64,000 nt of DNA from Paraburkholderia sp. BL25I1N1 (lineage in GTDB: Bacteria; Pseudomonadota; Gammaproteobacteria; Burkholderiales; Burkholderiaceae), in assembly GCF_003002025.1 (NCBI RefSeq), contig NZ_PVZB01000005.1:1-64000 (forward strand), written 5' to 3'. The position numbers and the translations under genes were made by a program. Below, piece after piece: positions 26,552 to 36,547 of this stretch; within the stretch, counting starts at the first letter, position 1, and the number at the start of each line of letters is the position of its first letter. Under the pieces are notes generated by a model that made no database searches, was not told where the DNA came from, and worked only from the letters and a program-made list of their open reading frames with translations.

Positions 26552-27343
26552 ATGAAAACCATCGACCTTCTCAGACCTGCTGCCGGACTGCGCGTGCTGA
26601 TTTCAGGCGCCGCGGCGGGCATCGGCGCGGCGATCGCGCAGGCGTTTCTGGATGTCGGCGCGAACGTCTATATCTGCGATGTCGATTCCGCCGCGATTGA
26701 CCGCGCTAAAACCGCGCATCCGCAACTGCACGCCGGCGTCGCGGACGTGTCGGATAGCGCGCAGGTGGACCGCATCATCGACGACGCGCGCGCGAAGCTC
26801 GGCGGCCTCGATCTGCTGATCAACAACGCGGGCATTGCCGGACCCACCGGCGCGGTCGAAGACCTCGATCCGGCGGAGTGGGAGCGCACGATTGCCACGA
26901 ACCTGAACAGCCAGTTCTATTTTCTGCGCAAGGCCGTGCCGCTGCTCAAGGAGACGTCGGCCAACCCGGGCATCATTGCGATGGCGTCGGTCGCGGGACG
27001 CCTCGGTTACGCGTTCCGTACGCCGTACGCGGCGACCAAATGGGCGATTGTCGGGATGGTCAAGTCGCTGGCCATCGAGCTTGGGCCGAACAACGTGCGC
27101 GTGAACGCGATCTTGCCGGGCGTCGTGGAAGGCGAACGGATGGACCGTGTGATTTCTGCACGCGCCGAGTCGCTCGGAATCGGCTTCGATCAGATGAAGG
27201 GCGAATATCTGCAGAAAATTTCGCTGCGACGGATGGTGACCGTGCACGATGTCGCCGCGATGGCGCTGTTCCTCGCTTCGCCGGCGGGGCAAAACATCTC
27301 GGGGCAGGCAATCAGCGTCGACGGGAACGTCGAATATCTTTGA
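26552..27343 (+). CDS. SDR family oxidoreductase (second)
   Basis: A 263-residue short-chain dehydrogenase, 16 bases after the first one. It has SGAAAGIG (residues 18-25), NNAG (91-94), Ser146, Tyr159 and Lys163 (YAATK), with Asp43 suggesting NAD. The C-terminal insertion (residues about 190-225, containing ESLGIGFDQMKGEYL) differs from the first SDR, so the two act on different substrates or stereoisomers. It is the last gene of the cassette. Confidence 0.9.
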   Translation: MKTIDLLRPAAGLRVLISGAAAGIGAAIAQAFLDVGANVYICDVDSAAIDRAKTAHPQLHAGVADVSDSAQVDRIIDDARAKLGGLDLLINNAGIAGPTGAVEDLDPAEWERTIATNLNSQFYFLRKAVPLLKETSANPGIIAMASVAGRLGYAFRTPYAATKWAIVGMVKSLAIELGPNNVRVNAILPGVVEGERMDRVISARAESLGIGFDQMKGEYLQKISLRRMVTVHDVAAMALFLASPAGQNISGQAISVDGNVEYL

Positions 27344-27420
27344 GCGGTGAAGCGGGGCCGCTACGAGGCGAAGTGCCTGAAGGAGTAGGGGCGCTTTTCT
27401 TTAGCAGCGGTTTGCAGGCG

Positions 27421-27804
27421 TTATCCAGCCTGGCGCTGGCAATACTGCGCGACCGCATCGAGAACCGCTTCGTCCTCGCCGACCGCCGTTGCGCAGTCGA
27501 TCCGCACGTCCGGCTGCGCCTCACGGCAGCGCTCGATCAGTTCGGGCAAATCCTTCCTGATATGCCCCCCTTGCCCGAAGAACACGGGCACCACGGTAAT
27601 CACATCGCAGCCCTGAGCCACGAGTTGAGCCACCGCCGTAGGGAGACTCGGTTCCATCAATTCGAGAAATGCCAGGGAGACCGGGCCGGCTGTCTCGTCC
27701 GTTGCACGCAACGCGCGCAGCTTTTCAGCGAGCCTCTCAAACGGCTCGCGCCAGCGCGGGTCCCTTGCGCCATGGCCAAACAGAACCAGCCCTTGCGTAG
27801 CCAT
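27421..27804 (-). CDS. cbiX: CbiX-type sirohydrochlorin chelatase
   Basis: A 127-residue short-form class II chelatase. It begins with GLVLFGHGARDPRW (catalytic His in GHG) and includes VVPVFFGQGGHIRKDLPEL with the second metal-site His. Short CbiX/SirB proteins insert cobalt or iron into sirohydrochlorin. Near the sulfate-reduction cluster, siroheme synthesis for CysI is the likely purpose. It is separated from cobA by the five-gene catabolic cassette. Confidence 0.85.
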   Translation of the reverse strand: MATQGLVLFGHGARDPRWREPFERLAEKLRALRATDETAGPVSLAFLELMEPSLPTAVAQLVAQGCDVITVVPVFFGQGGHIRKDLPELIERCREAQPDVRIDCATAVGEDEAVLDAVAQYCQRQAG

Positions 27805-27815
27805 TTCATCAGCTC

Positions 27816-28964
27816 CTAATGCCGATCAACCCACTTCAACCCAACCAACCCAAGCACCAGATAAACCAACCCAGGCGTAGCCGCAGTCAAAGGAGCAGGC
27901 CAGGTATTCAACGTGCCGATATGCGAGAACAAGGTGTTGAACAACTGAAAACTCATCCCCAGCATGATCCCGCCGAAAACCTTCATCCCGACGACACCAG
28001 CCCGCGTATGCAAATACGCAAACGGCAACGACAAGACCAGCATCACGAACACAGCAAACGGATACAGCAACTTGCGCCACAACGCAATTTCATACCGCTG
28101 CGTATCCTGATGATTCTCAGTCAAATGCTGGATATACCGGAACAGATTGAACATCGACATCCGATCCGGCGACACCAGCAGCACCGACAGAATTTGCGGC
28201 GTCAATTCCGAGCGCAGCGAATACTCCGGCATCGCGACTTCCTTCGCCCGATACACCGGATTCAGCGCATCGGCGGGCGTGCCTGGAGGAGGGGGCACGT
28301 CAATCAATTGCGTATCGGTCACGCCTGTCAACTGCCAATGACCCGGCGGCTGATACTTGCCACTCTTCGCGGTCCGCACATTGGAGAGCCGGAACTTCGA
28401 ATCGAATTCATAAATGCGCACGTTGCTGATCGTCGCATCCGGCTTCAATTCGCCGACGTTCACGAAGCGCGTCACCTGCTCGCCGTCCGCGCGCGCCGTG
28501 AGCGTATCTTTCACCCACACGCCCGACTCAAAATTGCTCGACACCGAGGACCCGAGCGCCTCGAGCCGCACACGCTCCGACAACTGATCCGTATAAGGCC
28601 CGACCACCTCGCCAATCAGATAAGTCAGCAAAACCAGCGGAATGCCGATCTTCAACAGCGAACGCAAAGCCTGATTCGTAGCGAGCCCGGACACGCGGAA
28701 AATCGTGTACTCGGAGTTTGCCGCCATCTGCGCGAACACATAAATCGCGCTGATCAACGCCGCGACCGGAATAATTTCGTAGAAGCGCGACGGTGTTTGC
28801 AACGCAACCCGCAACACCGCGTACTGGAATTTGTAGTTGCCGTGCCCAACCGAATTCAATTCGTTGATCAGGTCAAAGAAGAAGAACAGACCTGAAAAAG
28901 CAAACAGAATGAAGATGAACGTGAGATAGATCTGACGCGCGAAGTACCTTTCATAGATGCGCAT
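27816..28964 (-). CDS. lptG: LPS export ABC transporter permease LptG
   Basis: A 382-residue member of the YjgP/YjgQ family. It starts RIYERYFARQIYLTFIFILFAFSGLFFFFDL, with a pair of N-terminal membrane helices, a periplasmic jellyroll domain (about residues 120-275) and four C-terminal helices. With LptF and LptB it extracts lipopolysaccharide from the inner membrane. It lies 3 bases downstream of lptF, in the usual order. Confidence 0.93.
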   Translation of the reverse strand: MRIYERYFARQIYLTFIFILFAFSGLFFFFDLINELNSVGHGNYKFQYAVLRVALQTPSRFYEIIPVAALISAIYVFAQMAANSEYTIFRVSGLATNQALRSLLKIGIPLVLLTYLIGEVVGPYTDQLSERVRLEALGSSVSSNFESGVWVKDTLTARADGEQVTRFVNVGELKPDATISNVRIYEFDSKFRLSNVRTAKSGKYQPPGHWQLTGVTDTQLIDVPPPPGTPADALNPVYRAKEVAMPEYSLRSELTPQILSVLLVSPDRMSMFNLFRYIQHLTENHQDTQRYEIALWRKLLYPFAVFVMLVLSLPFAYLHTRAGVVGMKVFGGIMLGMSFQLFNTLFSHIGTLNTWPAPLTAATPGLVYLVLGLVGLKWVDRH

Positions 28965-28967
28965 CGG

Positions 28968-30065
28968 TCAGGCTCCCTGCGAACGGCTGAACATCGCTCG
29001 CGTGAAGAGCGGCCGGTTGCGCACGCGCAGCCAGAAAATAAACGTGACGATCGCCGCGACGATCACGTGCAGACCCACCAGTCCGACCGGGAACGACATC
29101 TTGCCCTGCTCGATCCACGACTGCACCACGTTCAACAGATTCGAATACGTTAGATAGATCAGCACGGCCATCACGAGATTGATGGTGCGGCTGCGCCGCG
29201 GATTCTGGTGCGCGAGCGGAATGGCCAGCAGCATCAGATTGATCGCGATGAGCGGTAGCCCCGCACGCCACGCGAATTCGGCGAGATTGTCGTTGGTCGG
29301 GTTGCGCAGCAGCGTGAGCGTGGGCGTGCCGGTCGTACTGGGCGTATTGACGACCGGCTGGCTCTGGATCTTCACGCCATAGCGTTCGAACTCCATGATG
29401 CGGAAATCGGGCTGCCCCGGCTGGCCGTCGTAACGGCGGCCATTTTCCAGCACGACGAAGCGATCGCCGTTCTTACGCGTTTCCGTATGGCCGGTCTTCG
29501 ACACGACCACGTTGACCTTGCCGTTCTCCGTGCTGGTCACGAACACGTTTTCCACGCGCGCCTGGTCGGGCGACATCTTCTCGATGAAGAATACGCGGTG
29601 GCTGGTGGCCGATTCGCGGAACTGCCCCGGCGCGAGCAGCGAGACCTCGTCGCGTTGCTGGAAGCGCGCGCGGATCAGCTTGCTCTGCTGGTTCGACCAC
29701 GGCCAGCCGACGAACACGAAGAACATGATGAGGATGATGATCGGCGTGGCAAAAATGCCGATCGGCTTGATGAAGCGCGTCAGACTGACACCCGAAGAGA
29801 GCCACACGACCATCTCGGAGTCTTTGTACCAACGGGTCAGGACGAACAGGATCGACACGAACAGGGTCGCGACGAGCATGATCGCCAGGTAGCCGATCAC
29901 GGTCAGGCCGATCAGGACCAGCACGTCGCGCGGGTCGATCTCGCCCGAGGCTGCGAAGCCGACGATGCGGATCATCATCGTCGTCAGCACGAGCGTGAGG
30001 AGAACCATGAACACGGCACCAGCCGTATACGCGAGTTCGCGCTGGAGGGAGCGTTCGAAGATCAT
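28968..30065 (-). CDS. lptF: LPS export ABC transporter permease LptF
   Basis: A 365-residue YjgP/YjgQ family permease. It starts [19 protein letters not shown] and has the six-helix layout with a central periplasmic beta-jellyroll ([19 protein letters not shown]). It pairs with LptG directly downstream. The upstream gene pepA is divergent, and the roughly 135-base gap between lptF and pepA must hold both promoters. Confidence 0.93.
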   Translation of the reverse strand: MIFERSLQRELAYTAGAVFMVLLTLVLTTMMIRIVGFAASGEIDPRDVLVLIGLTVIGYLAIMLVATLFVSILFVLTRWYKDSEMVVWLSSGVSLTRFIKPIGIFATPIIILIMFFVFVGWPWSNQQSKLIRARFQQRDEVSLLAPGQFRESATSHRVFFIEKMSPDQARVENVFVTSTENGKVNVVVSKTGHTETRKNGDRFVVLENGRRYDGQPGQPDFRIMEFERYGVKIQSQPVVNTPSTTGTPTLTLLRNPTNDNLAEFAWRAGLPLIAINLMLLAIPLAHQNPRRSRTINLVMAVLIYLTYSNLLNVVQSWIEQGKMSFPVGLVGLHVIVAAIVTFIFWLRVRNRPLFTRAMFSRSQGA

Positions 30066-30202
30066 TATTGATGATGAGAGGGGGCGCTCTCAGTGGCGCA
30101 CGGGTTGCTTCCCGTCACACCTCCGGTGCAGCCGCCGCAGGAAAAATAGCGGATAATTGCGGCTTTCATCCTAAGCCCAGATTTTATCCGAGGACAAGCG
30201 CG

Positions 30203-31729
30203 ATGGACTTTAGCATAAAAGCCTGTGATTGGACCAAAGGCTCGTCAAACGGTTTCCTGACTGGGAAATCCGATTGCATCGTAATCGGCGTGTTCGAGTC
30301 GCAAACCCTGTCGGGCGCGGCTCTTGAGATCGACGAGGCCACCCGCGGCCTGCTGACCCGCATCATCAAGGCCGGCGACATGGACGGCAAGGCCGGCACC
30401 ACGCTGTTCCTGCATGAAGTGTCGGGCATCGGCGCGTCCCGCGTGCTGCTGGTCGGCCTCGGCAAGCAGGACGCTTTCAACCAGAAAGCCTACGGCGACG
30501 CCGTGCGGGCCGCCTGGCGCGCGCTGCTCGGCACCAAGATCGTCCAGGTCACCTTCACGCTGGCGCAACTGCCGATCCTCGAACGCACGGCCGATTGGGG
30601 CGTGCGCGCCGCGATCCTCGCGCTGCGCGAGCTGACCTACAAGTTCACGCAGATGAAGAGCAAGCCGGATAATTCGGTGCGCGCCTTGAAGCGCATTGTC
30701 TTCAGCGTCAATACCGGCGACGAGAAGACCGCCAAGCTGGCCGCGAAGCAGGGCGCCGCGCTCGCCAACGGCATGGACCTGACGCGCGACCTCGGCAATC
30801 TGCCGAGCAATGTCTGCACGCCGACCTACCTCGCCAACACCGCCAGGAAGCTCGCCAAAGACTGGAAGCTGAAGGTCGAAGTGCTGGGCGAAAAGCAGTG
30901 CGAAGCGCTCAAGATGGGCTCGTTCCTGTCGGTCACGGCCGGCTCGGTCGAACCGGCGCAGTTCATCGTGCTGCAGTACCAGGGCGGCGCCGCGAAAGCC
31001 GCGCCGGTGGTGCTGGTCGGCAAGGGCGTGACGTTCGACACGGGCGGCATTTCGCTGAAACCCGGCGAAGGCATGGACGAGATGAAGTACGACATGTGCG
31101 GCGCCGGTTCGGTGCTGGGCACGTTGCGCGCCGTCGCTGAAATGGGCTTGAAAATCAATGTGGTCGGCATCATTCCGGCGGTTGAGAACATGCCGTCGGC
31201 CACGGCCACCAAGCCGGGCGACATCGTCACCAGCATGAAGGGCTTGACGATCGAAGTGCTGAACACGGACGCCGAAGGCCGTCTGATCCTGTGCGACGCG
31301 CTGACCTACGCCGAGCGCTTCAAGCCGGCCGCGGTGATCGACATCGCCACGCTCACGGGCGCGTGCATCATCGCGCTGGGCCACCACAACAGCGGCCTGT
31401 TCTCGAAAGACGACGCGCTGGCGGGCGAGCTGCTCGACGCATCGCGTGAAGCGTCCGACCCGGCCTGGCGCCTGCCGCTCGACGACGAGTATCAGGACCA
31501 GCTCAAGTCGAACTTCGCGGATCTGGCCAACATCGGCGGCCGTCCGGCAGGCAGCGTGACGGCGGCGTGCTTCCTGTCGCGCTTCACCGAAGCCTATCCG
31601 TGGGCGCATCTGGATATCGCGGGCACAGCGTGGAAGAGCGGTGCGGCGAAGGGTGCGACAGGCCGTCCGGTGCCATTGCTCGCGCAGTTCCTGATCGACA
31701 GGGCCGCTGACGGTCGCGCCGCGCAATGA
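30203..31729 (+). CDS. pepA: leucyl aminopeptidase (M17)
   Basis: A 508-residue cytosol aminopeptidase. The C-terminal catalytic domain has [16 protein letters not shown], the M17 signature NTDAEGRL and the two-metal site residues around them. The N-terminal macro-like domain is complete. I set the start at 30203, where GAGGA lies 8 bases upstream. The longer ORF is non-coding. It releases N-terminal residues from peptides. In other bacteria PepA is also a DNA-binding accessory factor. It is divergent from lptF and followed by holC. Confidence 0.94.
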   Translation: MDFSIKACDWTKGSSNGFLTGKSDCIVIGVFESQTLSGAALEIDEATRGLLTRIIKAGDMDGKAGTTLFLHEVSGIGASRVLLVGLGKQDAFNQKAYGDAVRAAWRALLGTKIVQVTFTLAQLPILERTADWGVRAAILALRELTYKFTQMKSKPDNSVRALKRIVFSVNTGDEKTAKLAAKQGAALANGMDLTRDLGNLPSNVCTPTYLANTARKLAKDWKLKVEVLGEKQCEALKMGSFLSVTAGSVEPAQFIVLQYQGGAAKAAPVVLVGKGVTFDTGGISLKPGEGMDEMKYDMCGAGSVLGTLRAVAEMGLKINVVGIIPAVENMPSATATKPGDIVTSMKGLTIEVLNTDAEGRLILCDALTYAERFKPAAVIDIATLTGACIIALGHHNSGLFSKDDALAGELLDASREASDPAWRLPLDDEYQDQLKSNFADLANIGGRPAGSVTAACFLSRFTEAYPWAHLDIAGTAWKSGAAKGATGRPVPLLAQFLIDRAADGRAAQ

Positions 31730-31787
31730 CGCATTGCAGTAACGGTGCGGGCGCGGCTGCGAATGCAGCCGCCAGGCGGAGCCGCCG

Positions 31788-32204
31788 ATGACGAGAATCG
31801 ACTTTCACTCGAACGTCGGCGATTCGCTGCTGTATGCGTGCCGCCTGATCCGCAAGGCGTATCAGGCGGGCCAGCCGACCATCGTGCTGGCCGAGCCCGC
31901 GCGCCTGAAGGCCTTCGACGAACAGTTGTGGACCTTCGCGCCGCTCGACTTCGTGCCGCACTGCATGGCGGGCACGCCGCTCGCCGCGCAAACGCCGATC
32001 GTGCTCACTTCCAGCCTCGACGATGTGCCGCATCATCAGGTGCTGCTCAATCTGGGCGCCACGGTGCCGGCGCAATTCGCGCGCTTCGAAAGATTGCTGG
32101 AAGTGGTCGGTAACGCACACGAGGAACTCGCGGCGGGCCGCGAACGCTATCGCTTCTATCGCGATCGCGGCTATGCTCTGAACAACTACAAGCAAGGCAG
32201 CTAG
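31788..32204 (+). CDS. holC: DNA polymerase III chi subunit
   Basis: A 138-residue HolC. It starts RIDFHSNVGDSLLYACRLIRKAY and contains DEQLWTFAPLDFVPHC and the NLGATVPAQFARFERLLEVV segment, all typical. It links the clamp loader to single-stranded-DNA-binding protein in replication. It lies 58 bases after pepA, the usual neighbour in proteobacteria. Confidence 0.93.
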   Translation: MTRIDFHSNVGDSLLYACRLIRKAYQAGQPTIVLAEPARLKAFDEQLWTFAPLDFVPHCMAGTPLAAQTPIVLTSSLDDVPHHQVLLNLGATVPAQFARFERLLEVVGNAHEELAAGRERYRFYRDRGYALNNYKQGS

Positions 32205-32294
32205 GTCCCATTCGGTCCGCGTCGCGTGTGTCGGGTCTCAGGCATTCGGCGCACGCGGGCTGCTTCAGCTTCGACTCAAACACGGAGAGTGCAC

Positions 32295-33005
32295 GTGTCC
32301 GATCCCAACGACGATTCGATCCCGGTTCTGCACGAGGTTCTCGTGCAGGGTCATCCTGTGCAGCCGCAGCAAACGTCGAGCGATGCGGCCAAACTGGACG
32401 GCCCGCGCGAACCCAGTTTCAAGGCGGAGCCCGTGCTCGCGCCGCAGCCGGTGCTGACGCCGGAGCAGGTGAGGTCGGCGGAACCGGTGCTCGCGGCGCA
32501 GCCGCTGCACGCACAGGAACCGACCTTCGCAGCGCAGCCGGCGGTGGCGCCGCAACCGGCCGATCCGCGGCAAGCGGCCGACCATCACCATCCAAAGAAG
32601 CGTTCGCGCTCGCACCAGGCCGCCGAACCGCGGCATGCGCATGACCACGCATTCGCGACGTCGGCGGGCGTGTTCGATCGGGCCGAGCCGATTACGCCGC
32701 TCGAGGCGGGCTCGACTGTACCGCCGGATATCGCGCGCGAAGGCGCGGGCGAGCCGCCTGTGGATCTCGATCTGGATGCCGACGTCATCGCCGAACGTCT
32801 GCGCCGACGCATCGCGGGTTTCCTGGCAGGCGACGGGCGCAGCGTAATCGAGGAACGTTGTCGCGAAACCTTGCACGCGCACACGGGGTGGCTCATCGAC
32901 CAGATCACGCGCGAAGTGGCGCTCACGCTGGAGAATGAGATGACGAGCTGGGTGCGGGAAGCGGTGGTGGAAGAGATCGCGCGGCGCGCCTCAGGCAGCG
33001 CGTGA
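32295..33005 (+). CDS. DUF2486 family protein
   Basis: About 236 residues from a GTG start with GGAGA 7 bases upstream. The N-terminus (SDPNDDSIPVLHEVLV) is the recognisable part of this Burkholderia family. Residues about 30-130 are low complexity, rich in Pro, Ala, Gln and His, with repeated AQP/APQP and PVL motifs. The C-terminal about 85 residues are predicted helical (DADVIAERLRRRIAGFL, LIDQITREVALTLENEM). There is no signal peptide or membrane segment. The function is unknown. It follows holC on the same strand. Confidence 0.7.
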   Translation: MSDPNDDSIPVLHEVLVQGHPVQPQQTSSDAAKLDGPREPSFKAEPVLAPQPVLTPEQVRSAEPVLAAQPLHAQEPTFAAQPAVAPQPADPRQAADHHHPKKRSRSHQAAEPRHAHDHAFATSAGVFDRAEPITPLEAGSTVPPDIAREGAGEPPVDLDLDADVIAERLRRRIAGFLAGDGRSVIEERCRETLHAHTGWLIDQITREVALTLENEMTSWVREAVVEEIARRASGSA

Positions 33006-33071
33006 TCCTATGAGATGAAGCGCGGGCGCGCCAAGCGGCGCTCGCGCGCAGCGCTCCTCGCCTGAACAGGC

Positions 33072-33410
33072 TTATTTGAGCGTGAGCACCCAGCTTGCGA
33101 GCGTAGCTGCCTGATCGGGCGTGAGTTGCGTATTCGCGGGCATCGGCACCTCACCCCATACGCCCGTGCTGCCATCCAGAATCTTGTGCTTCACATAAGT
33201 GGCGGCGTCTTCGCGGCCGGCATATTTCGCCGCGACATCATGCAGCGCCGGTCCCATGAAGGAACGCGCGACCGAGTGGCAACTCATGCAGTTCTGCTGC
33301 TGGGCCAGCGCGAGGCCCGCGGCCTCGGCGTGCGCCGCCGGGCTGCCGGCACTCAACGCGGCGCCCAGCACGACGGCCGCTGCAAGCGCTGTGTGCGACT
33401 TTGATTTCAT
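33072..33410 (-). CDS. class I cytochrome c
   Basis: A 112-residue small c-type cytochrome. A signal peptide (about 28 residues ending AlaHisAla) is followed by a CMSCH heme-binding motif and an axial Met in VPMPANTQL, with a C-terminal helix (DQAATLASWVLTLK). It resembles cytochrome c551/c552. It is a periplasmic electron carrier whose partners are not indicated locally. A consensus TATAAT lies about 42 bases upstream on its strand. Confidence 0.88.
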   Translation of the reverse strand: MKSKSHTALAAAVVLGAALSAGSPAAHAEAAGLALAQQQNCMSCHSVARSFMGPALHDVAAKYAGREDAATYVKHKILDGSTGVWGEVPMPANTQLTPDQAATLASWVLTLK

Positions 33411-33452
33411 TCTGGTCTCCGTCGGTGCAAGCGCCCGACTTGTGGTGCCAGC

Positions 33453-33458
33453 ATTATA
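33453..33458 (-). promoter_or_regulatory. candidate -10 element of the cytochrome c gene
   Basis: The minus strand reads TATAAT, the full sigma-70 -10 consensus, which would give a 5' leader of about 35 bases for the cytochrome c gene. It begins just after the ilvD terminator stem. No good -35 is visible, so confidence is moderate. Confidence 0.45.
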
Positions 33459-33463
33459 AAAGG

Positions 33464-33495
33464 AAAGGGGCGCACGGTTTTCCGTGCGCCCCTTT
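33464..33495 (-). terminator. rho-independent terminator after ilvD
   Basis: AAAGGGGCGCACGG (33464-33477) and CCGTGCGCCCCTTT (33482-33495) form a perfect 14-bp stem with a TTTT loop. On the minus strand a short T run follows after two C. It lies downstream of ilvD and upstream of the cytochrome c gene. Confidence 0.75.
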
Positions 33496-33588
33496 CGCTT
33501 TTACGTAGCTTTAGGCCTTTTCACAGGCGGGTCGCCGCGATACCGGACGACTTGCGTTCATCACGCTAACCATAGCCATAGCCGTCGC

Positions 33589-35262
33589 TCAGCCCGTTAT
33601 CGCCCCCTTGTTGGCCGGCTGTGCCAACGCGAAGTACTTCGCCATCACGCCACGCGTGTAACGCGGCTTCGGCTGCTGCCATGCGGCGCGGCGCCGCTCC
33701 AGTTCGGCGTCGTCGATATTCAGTTGCAGCAGCAGCTTGTGCGCGTCGATCGTGATCGAGTCGTCTTCCTGCACGAACGCGATCGTGCCGCCCACGAAGG
33801 CCTCCGGCGCGACGTGACCGACCACCATGCCCCACGTGCCGCCCGAGAAGCGGCCGTCGGTGATCAGCCCGACGCTTTCGCCGAGACCCTTGCCGATGAT
33901 CGCCGAGGTCGGCGCGAGCATCTCCGGCATGCCGGGGCCGCCCTTGGGGCCGAGGTAGCGCAGCACCACGACGTCACCGGCCACGATCTTGTCGGACAGA
34001 ATCGCTTCGAGCGCGCTTTGCTCGTCGTCGAACACGCGCGCCGGACCGGTGATAACCGGGTTCTTCAGGCCGGTGATCTTGGCGACCGCGCCGTCGACGG
34101 CCAGGTTGCCCTTCAGGATCGCAAGGTGGCCTTCCTTGTAGAGCGCCTTGTCGATCGGGAAAATCACCTGCTGATCGGCGCGCGGCTTGCCCGGCACGTC
34201 CTTCAATTCTTCGGCGATGGTCCTGCCGGTGATCGTGATGCAATCGCCGTGCAGCATGCCCGCGTCGAGCAGGATCTTCATGACTTGCGGAATGCCGCCG
34301 GCCTTGTGCAGGTCAGTGGCCACGAACTGACCTGAAGGCTTCAGATTGCAGATCACCGGCACCTTCTTGCGCATGCGCTCGAAGTCGTCGATGCTCCACT
34401 CCACTTCGGCCGCGTGGGCGATCGCGAGGAAGTGCAGCACGGCGTTGGTCGAGCCGCCGGTGGCCATGATCACGGCCACGGCGTTTTCGATCGACTTCTT
34501 CGTGACGATGTCGCGCGGCTTCAGATCCTTCTTGACCGCTTCGACCAGCACGCGGGCCGATTCGGCCGCCGAGTCGACCTTTTCCTGATCCGGATTGGCC
34601 ATCGTCGACGAATACAGCAGCGACATGCCCAGCGCCTCGAACGACGAGCTCATGGTGTTGGCGGTGTACATGCCGCCGCACGAACCCGTGGACGGGCACG
34701 CGTTCTGTTCGATCCCGTCGAAATCTTCCTGCGACATCCGGCCGGCCGTGAACTCGCCCACGGCTTCGAACGACGACACGATGGTCAGGTCGGTGCCCTT
34801 CCAGTTGCCCGGACGGATCGTGCCGCCGTACACGTAGATGCTCGGCACATTGGTGCGCAGCATGCCGATCATGCCGCCCGGCATGTTCTTGTCGCAGCCG
34901 CCGATCACGACCACGCCGTCCATCCACTGACCTTGCACGCAGGTCTCGATGCAGTCGGAGATGACTTCGCGCGACACGAGCGAGTACTTCATGCCTTCGG
35001 TGCCCATCGACATGCCGTCCGAGATGGTCGGCGTGCCGAAGATCTGCGGATTGGCGTCGGCGCCCTTAATCGCGGCGACGGCGGCATCGGCGAGACGCTG
35101 CAAGCCGGCGTTGCACGGCGTGATGGTCGAATGGCCGTTGGCGATGCCGATCATCGGCTTGTCGAAGTCGGCCTTCTCGTAGCCGAGCGCGTAGTACATG
35201 GAGCGATTCGGCGAGCGCGCCACGCCCTGCGTGATGTTCTTCGAACGACGGTTGTATGCCAT
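33589..35262 (-). CDS. ilvD: dihydroxy-acid dehydratase
   Basis: A 557-residue IlvD. Cluster ligands are visible in [16 protein letters not shown] and [16 protein letters not shown]. It dehydrates dihydroxy acids in valine, isoleucine and pantothenate precursor synthesis. The start at 35262 ([11 protein letters not shown]) is family-like and has AGGAG upstream. The longer ORF upstream is not coding. It is divergent from a LysR regulator, a frequent arrangement in Burkholderia. Confidence 0.95.
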   Translation of the reverse strand: MAYNRRSKNITQGVARSPNRSMYYALGYEKADFDKPMIGIANGHSTITPCNAGLQRLADAAVAAIKGADANPQIFGTPTISDGMSMGTEGMKYSLVSREVISDCIETCVQGQWMDGVVVIGGCDKNMPGGMIGMLRTNVPSIYVYGGTIRPGNWKGTDLTIVSSFEAVGEFTAGRMSQEDFDGIEQNACPSTGSCGGMYTANTMSSSFEALGMSLLYSSTMANPDQEKVDSAAESARVLVEAVKKDLKPRDIVTKKSIENAVAVIMATGGSTNAVLHFLAIAHAAEVEWSIDDFERMRKKVPVICNLKPSGQFVATDLHKAGGIPQVMKILLDAGMLHGDCITITGRTIAEELKDVPGKPRADQQVIFPIDKALYKEGHLAILKGNLAVDGAVAKITGLKNPVITGPARVFDDEQSALEAILSDKIVAGDVVVLRYLGPKGGPGMPEMLAPTSAIIGKGLGESVGLITDGRFSGGTWGMVVGHVAPEAFVGGTIAFVQEDDSITIDAHKLLLQLNIDDAELERRRAAWQQPKPRYTRGVMAKYFALAQPANKGAITG

Positions 35263-35441
35263 GGGGGAGCTCCTGTCCTTTTGTTTTGATCCGCACCGCG
35301 CTGCGGGTTTCAGTCGCGCCGGCGTGGGCTGCCGGCGGCATCCGTCCAGTGTAGACCGGCGTGCCGCGCAACGACGCAGTTTTGCGATGCGCGCGTCCAA
35401 TGTATTATTCGTGGCCCATTAGGTCGTAAAATGTATCACTC
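35263..35441. promoter_or_regulatory. divergent ilvD / lysR promoter region
   Basis: A 179-base region without genes. AATGTAT occurs as a direct repeat at 35399-35405 and 35430-35436, just before the LysR start, in a locally AT-rich patch where LysR-type sites and promoters would be expected. No Shine-Dalgarno precedes the LysR ATG. Confidence 0.45.
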
Positions 35442-36428
35442 ATGCTGCCAGCCATTCCTGATCTGCGCCAGTTGCGCTATTTCGTGACCGTCGCCGAAGA
35501 GAAGCACTTCGGGCGCGCGGCCGTGCGCCTCTCGATGACGCAGCCGCCCTTGTCGCAAGCGATTCGCGCGCTCGAAGAGACGCTCGGCGTCGAACTGTTC
35601 GCGCGCACCAAGCGCTCCGTCGAACTGACGTCAGTGGGCGCAGATTTGCTGCCCGAGGTGCAGCGCCTGCTGGCGAGCGCCGAGGGCCTGCGACCGCTCG
35701 CGCAGAGCCTTGCGCGCGGCGAGGCGGGCGTGTTGTCGCTGGCTTTCGTGTCCACGGCTGACTACGGGCTTCTGCCGCTGTTGCTGCGCGATTTCGGCGC
35801 GCGTCATCCGCGCGTGCGGCTGGAATTGACCGAAGCCACCAGCGACATACAGGTCGACGAACTGGTGGCCGGGCGCATCGACGCGGGTCTCGTGATCGCG
35901 CCGCTGCCGTCGCGCCACGCCACCCAGCTCTCGTGGCTGCCGATCGCGCGCGAGCCGCTGGTGATCGCCATGTCGACGGAGATGGCAGCGCGCGTGGCCA
36001 GCGCCAGCGGCGACCATGCCGACCCGCGCGCCGAATGGCTGGACACGCCGATCAGCCTGCGCGATGTCGCCGACGCGCCGCTCGTGGTCTTCCCAAGACG
36101 TCTGGCGCCGGGCTTTTATGACATCATTATGGATTGCTACGGCGTGGCGGGCCTCGCGCCCCGGGTCGGCCAGGAAGCGATCCAGATGCAAACGATCGTG
36201 AGCCTCGTGTCGGCCGGCATGGGTGTCGCACTGGTGCCGCAATCGTTACGTAATCTGCGCCGCACCGGCGTGGTGTACCGGCCGCTTTCCGAGTCGGTGC
36301 CCGCGATCGAGACGGGCCTCGTCTGGCGGACCGCGGAGGTGAGCCCGGTGCTGGCGGGTTTCATCGACATCGTGCGGGCGCATGCGGCGACCGTCGAGGC
36401 GCAACAATCCGCCGCTCCGCGCCTATAG
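35442..36428 (+). CDS. LysR family transcriptional regulator
   Basis: A 328-residue LysR regulator with HTH LRQLRYFVTVAEEKHFGRAAVRLSMTQPPLSQAI at the N-terminus and a type 2 periplasmic-binding sensor domain. The sequence resembles the BenM/CatM/IlvR-like group that recognises organic acids. It is divergent from ilvD, so regulation of ilvD is plausible but unproven. Confidence 0.88.
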   Translation: MLPAIPDLRQLRYFVTVAEEKHFGRAAVRLSMTQPPLSQAIRALEETLGVELFARTKRSVELTSVGADLLPEVQRLLASAEGLRPLAQSLARGEAGVLSLAFVSTADYGLLPLLLRDFGARHPRVRLELTEATSDIQVDELVAGRIDAGLVIAPLPSRHATQLSWLPIAREPLVIAMSTEMAARVASASGDHADPRAEWLDTPISLRDVADAPLVVFPRRLAPGFYDIIMDCYGVAGLAPRVGQEAIQMQTIVSLVSAGMGVALVPQSLRNLRRTGVVYRPLSESVPAIETGLVWRTAEVSPVLAGFIDIVRAHAATVEAQQSAAPRL

Positions 36429-36547
36429 ACGCGTCCGCGCGAACGCATTGCCGGCCGGACCGTCCAATGCATGCACCGCAAGCTGCGGGCAGCGCCGCCC
36501 ATTACTAGACATTTCGCTTCTGAACCTGAACTGCCCATAACAACACG

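Noticed and set aside
22220..27343. Genomic island with integrase or tRNA attachment site
   Set aside because: No integrase, transposase, tRNA or direct-repeat ends were seen. The cassette has ordinary GC-rich codons, so only the gene-order argument supports insertion.
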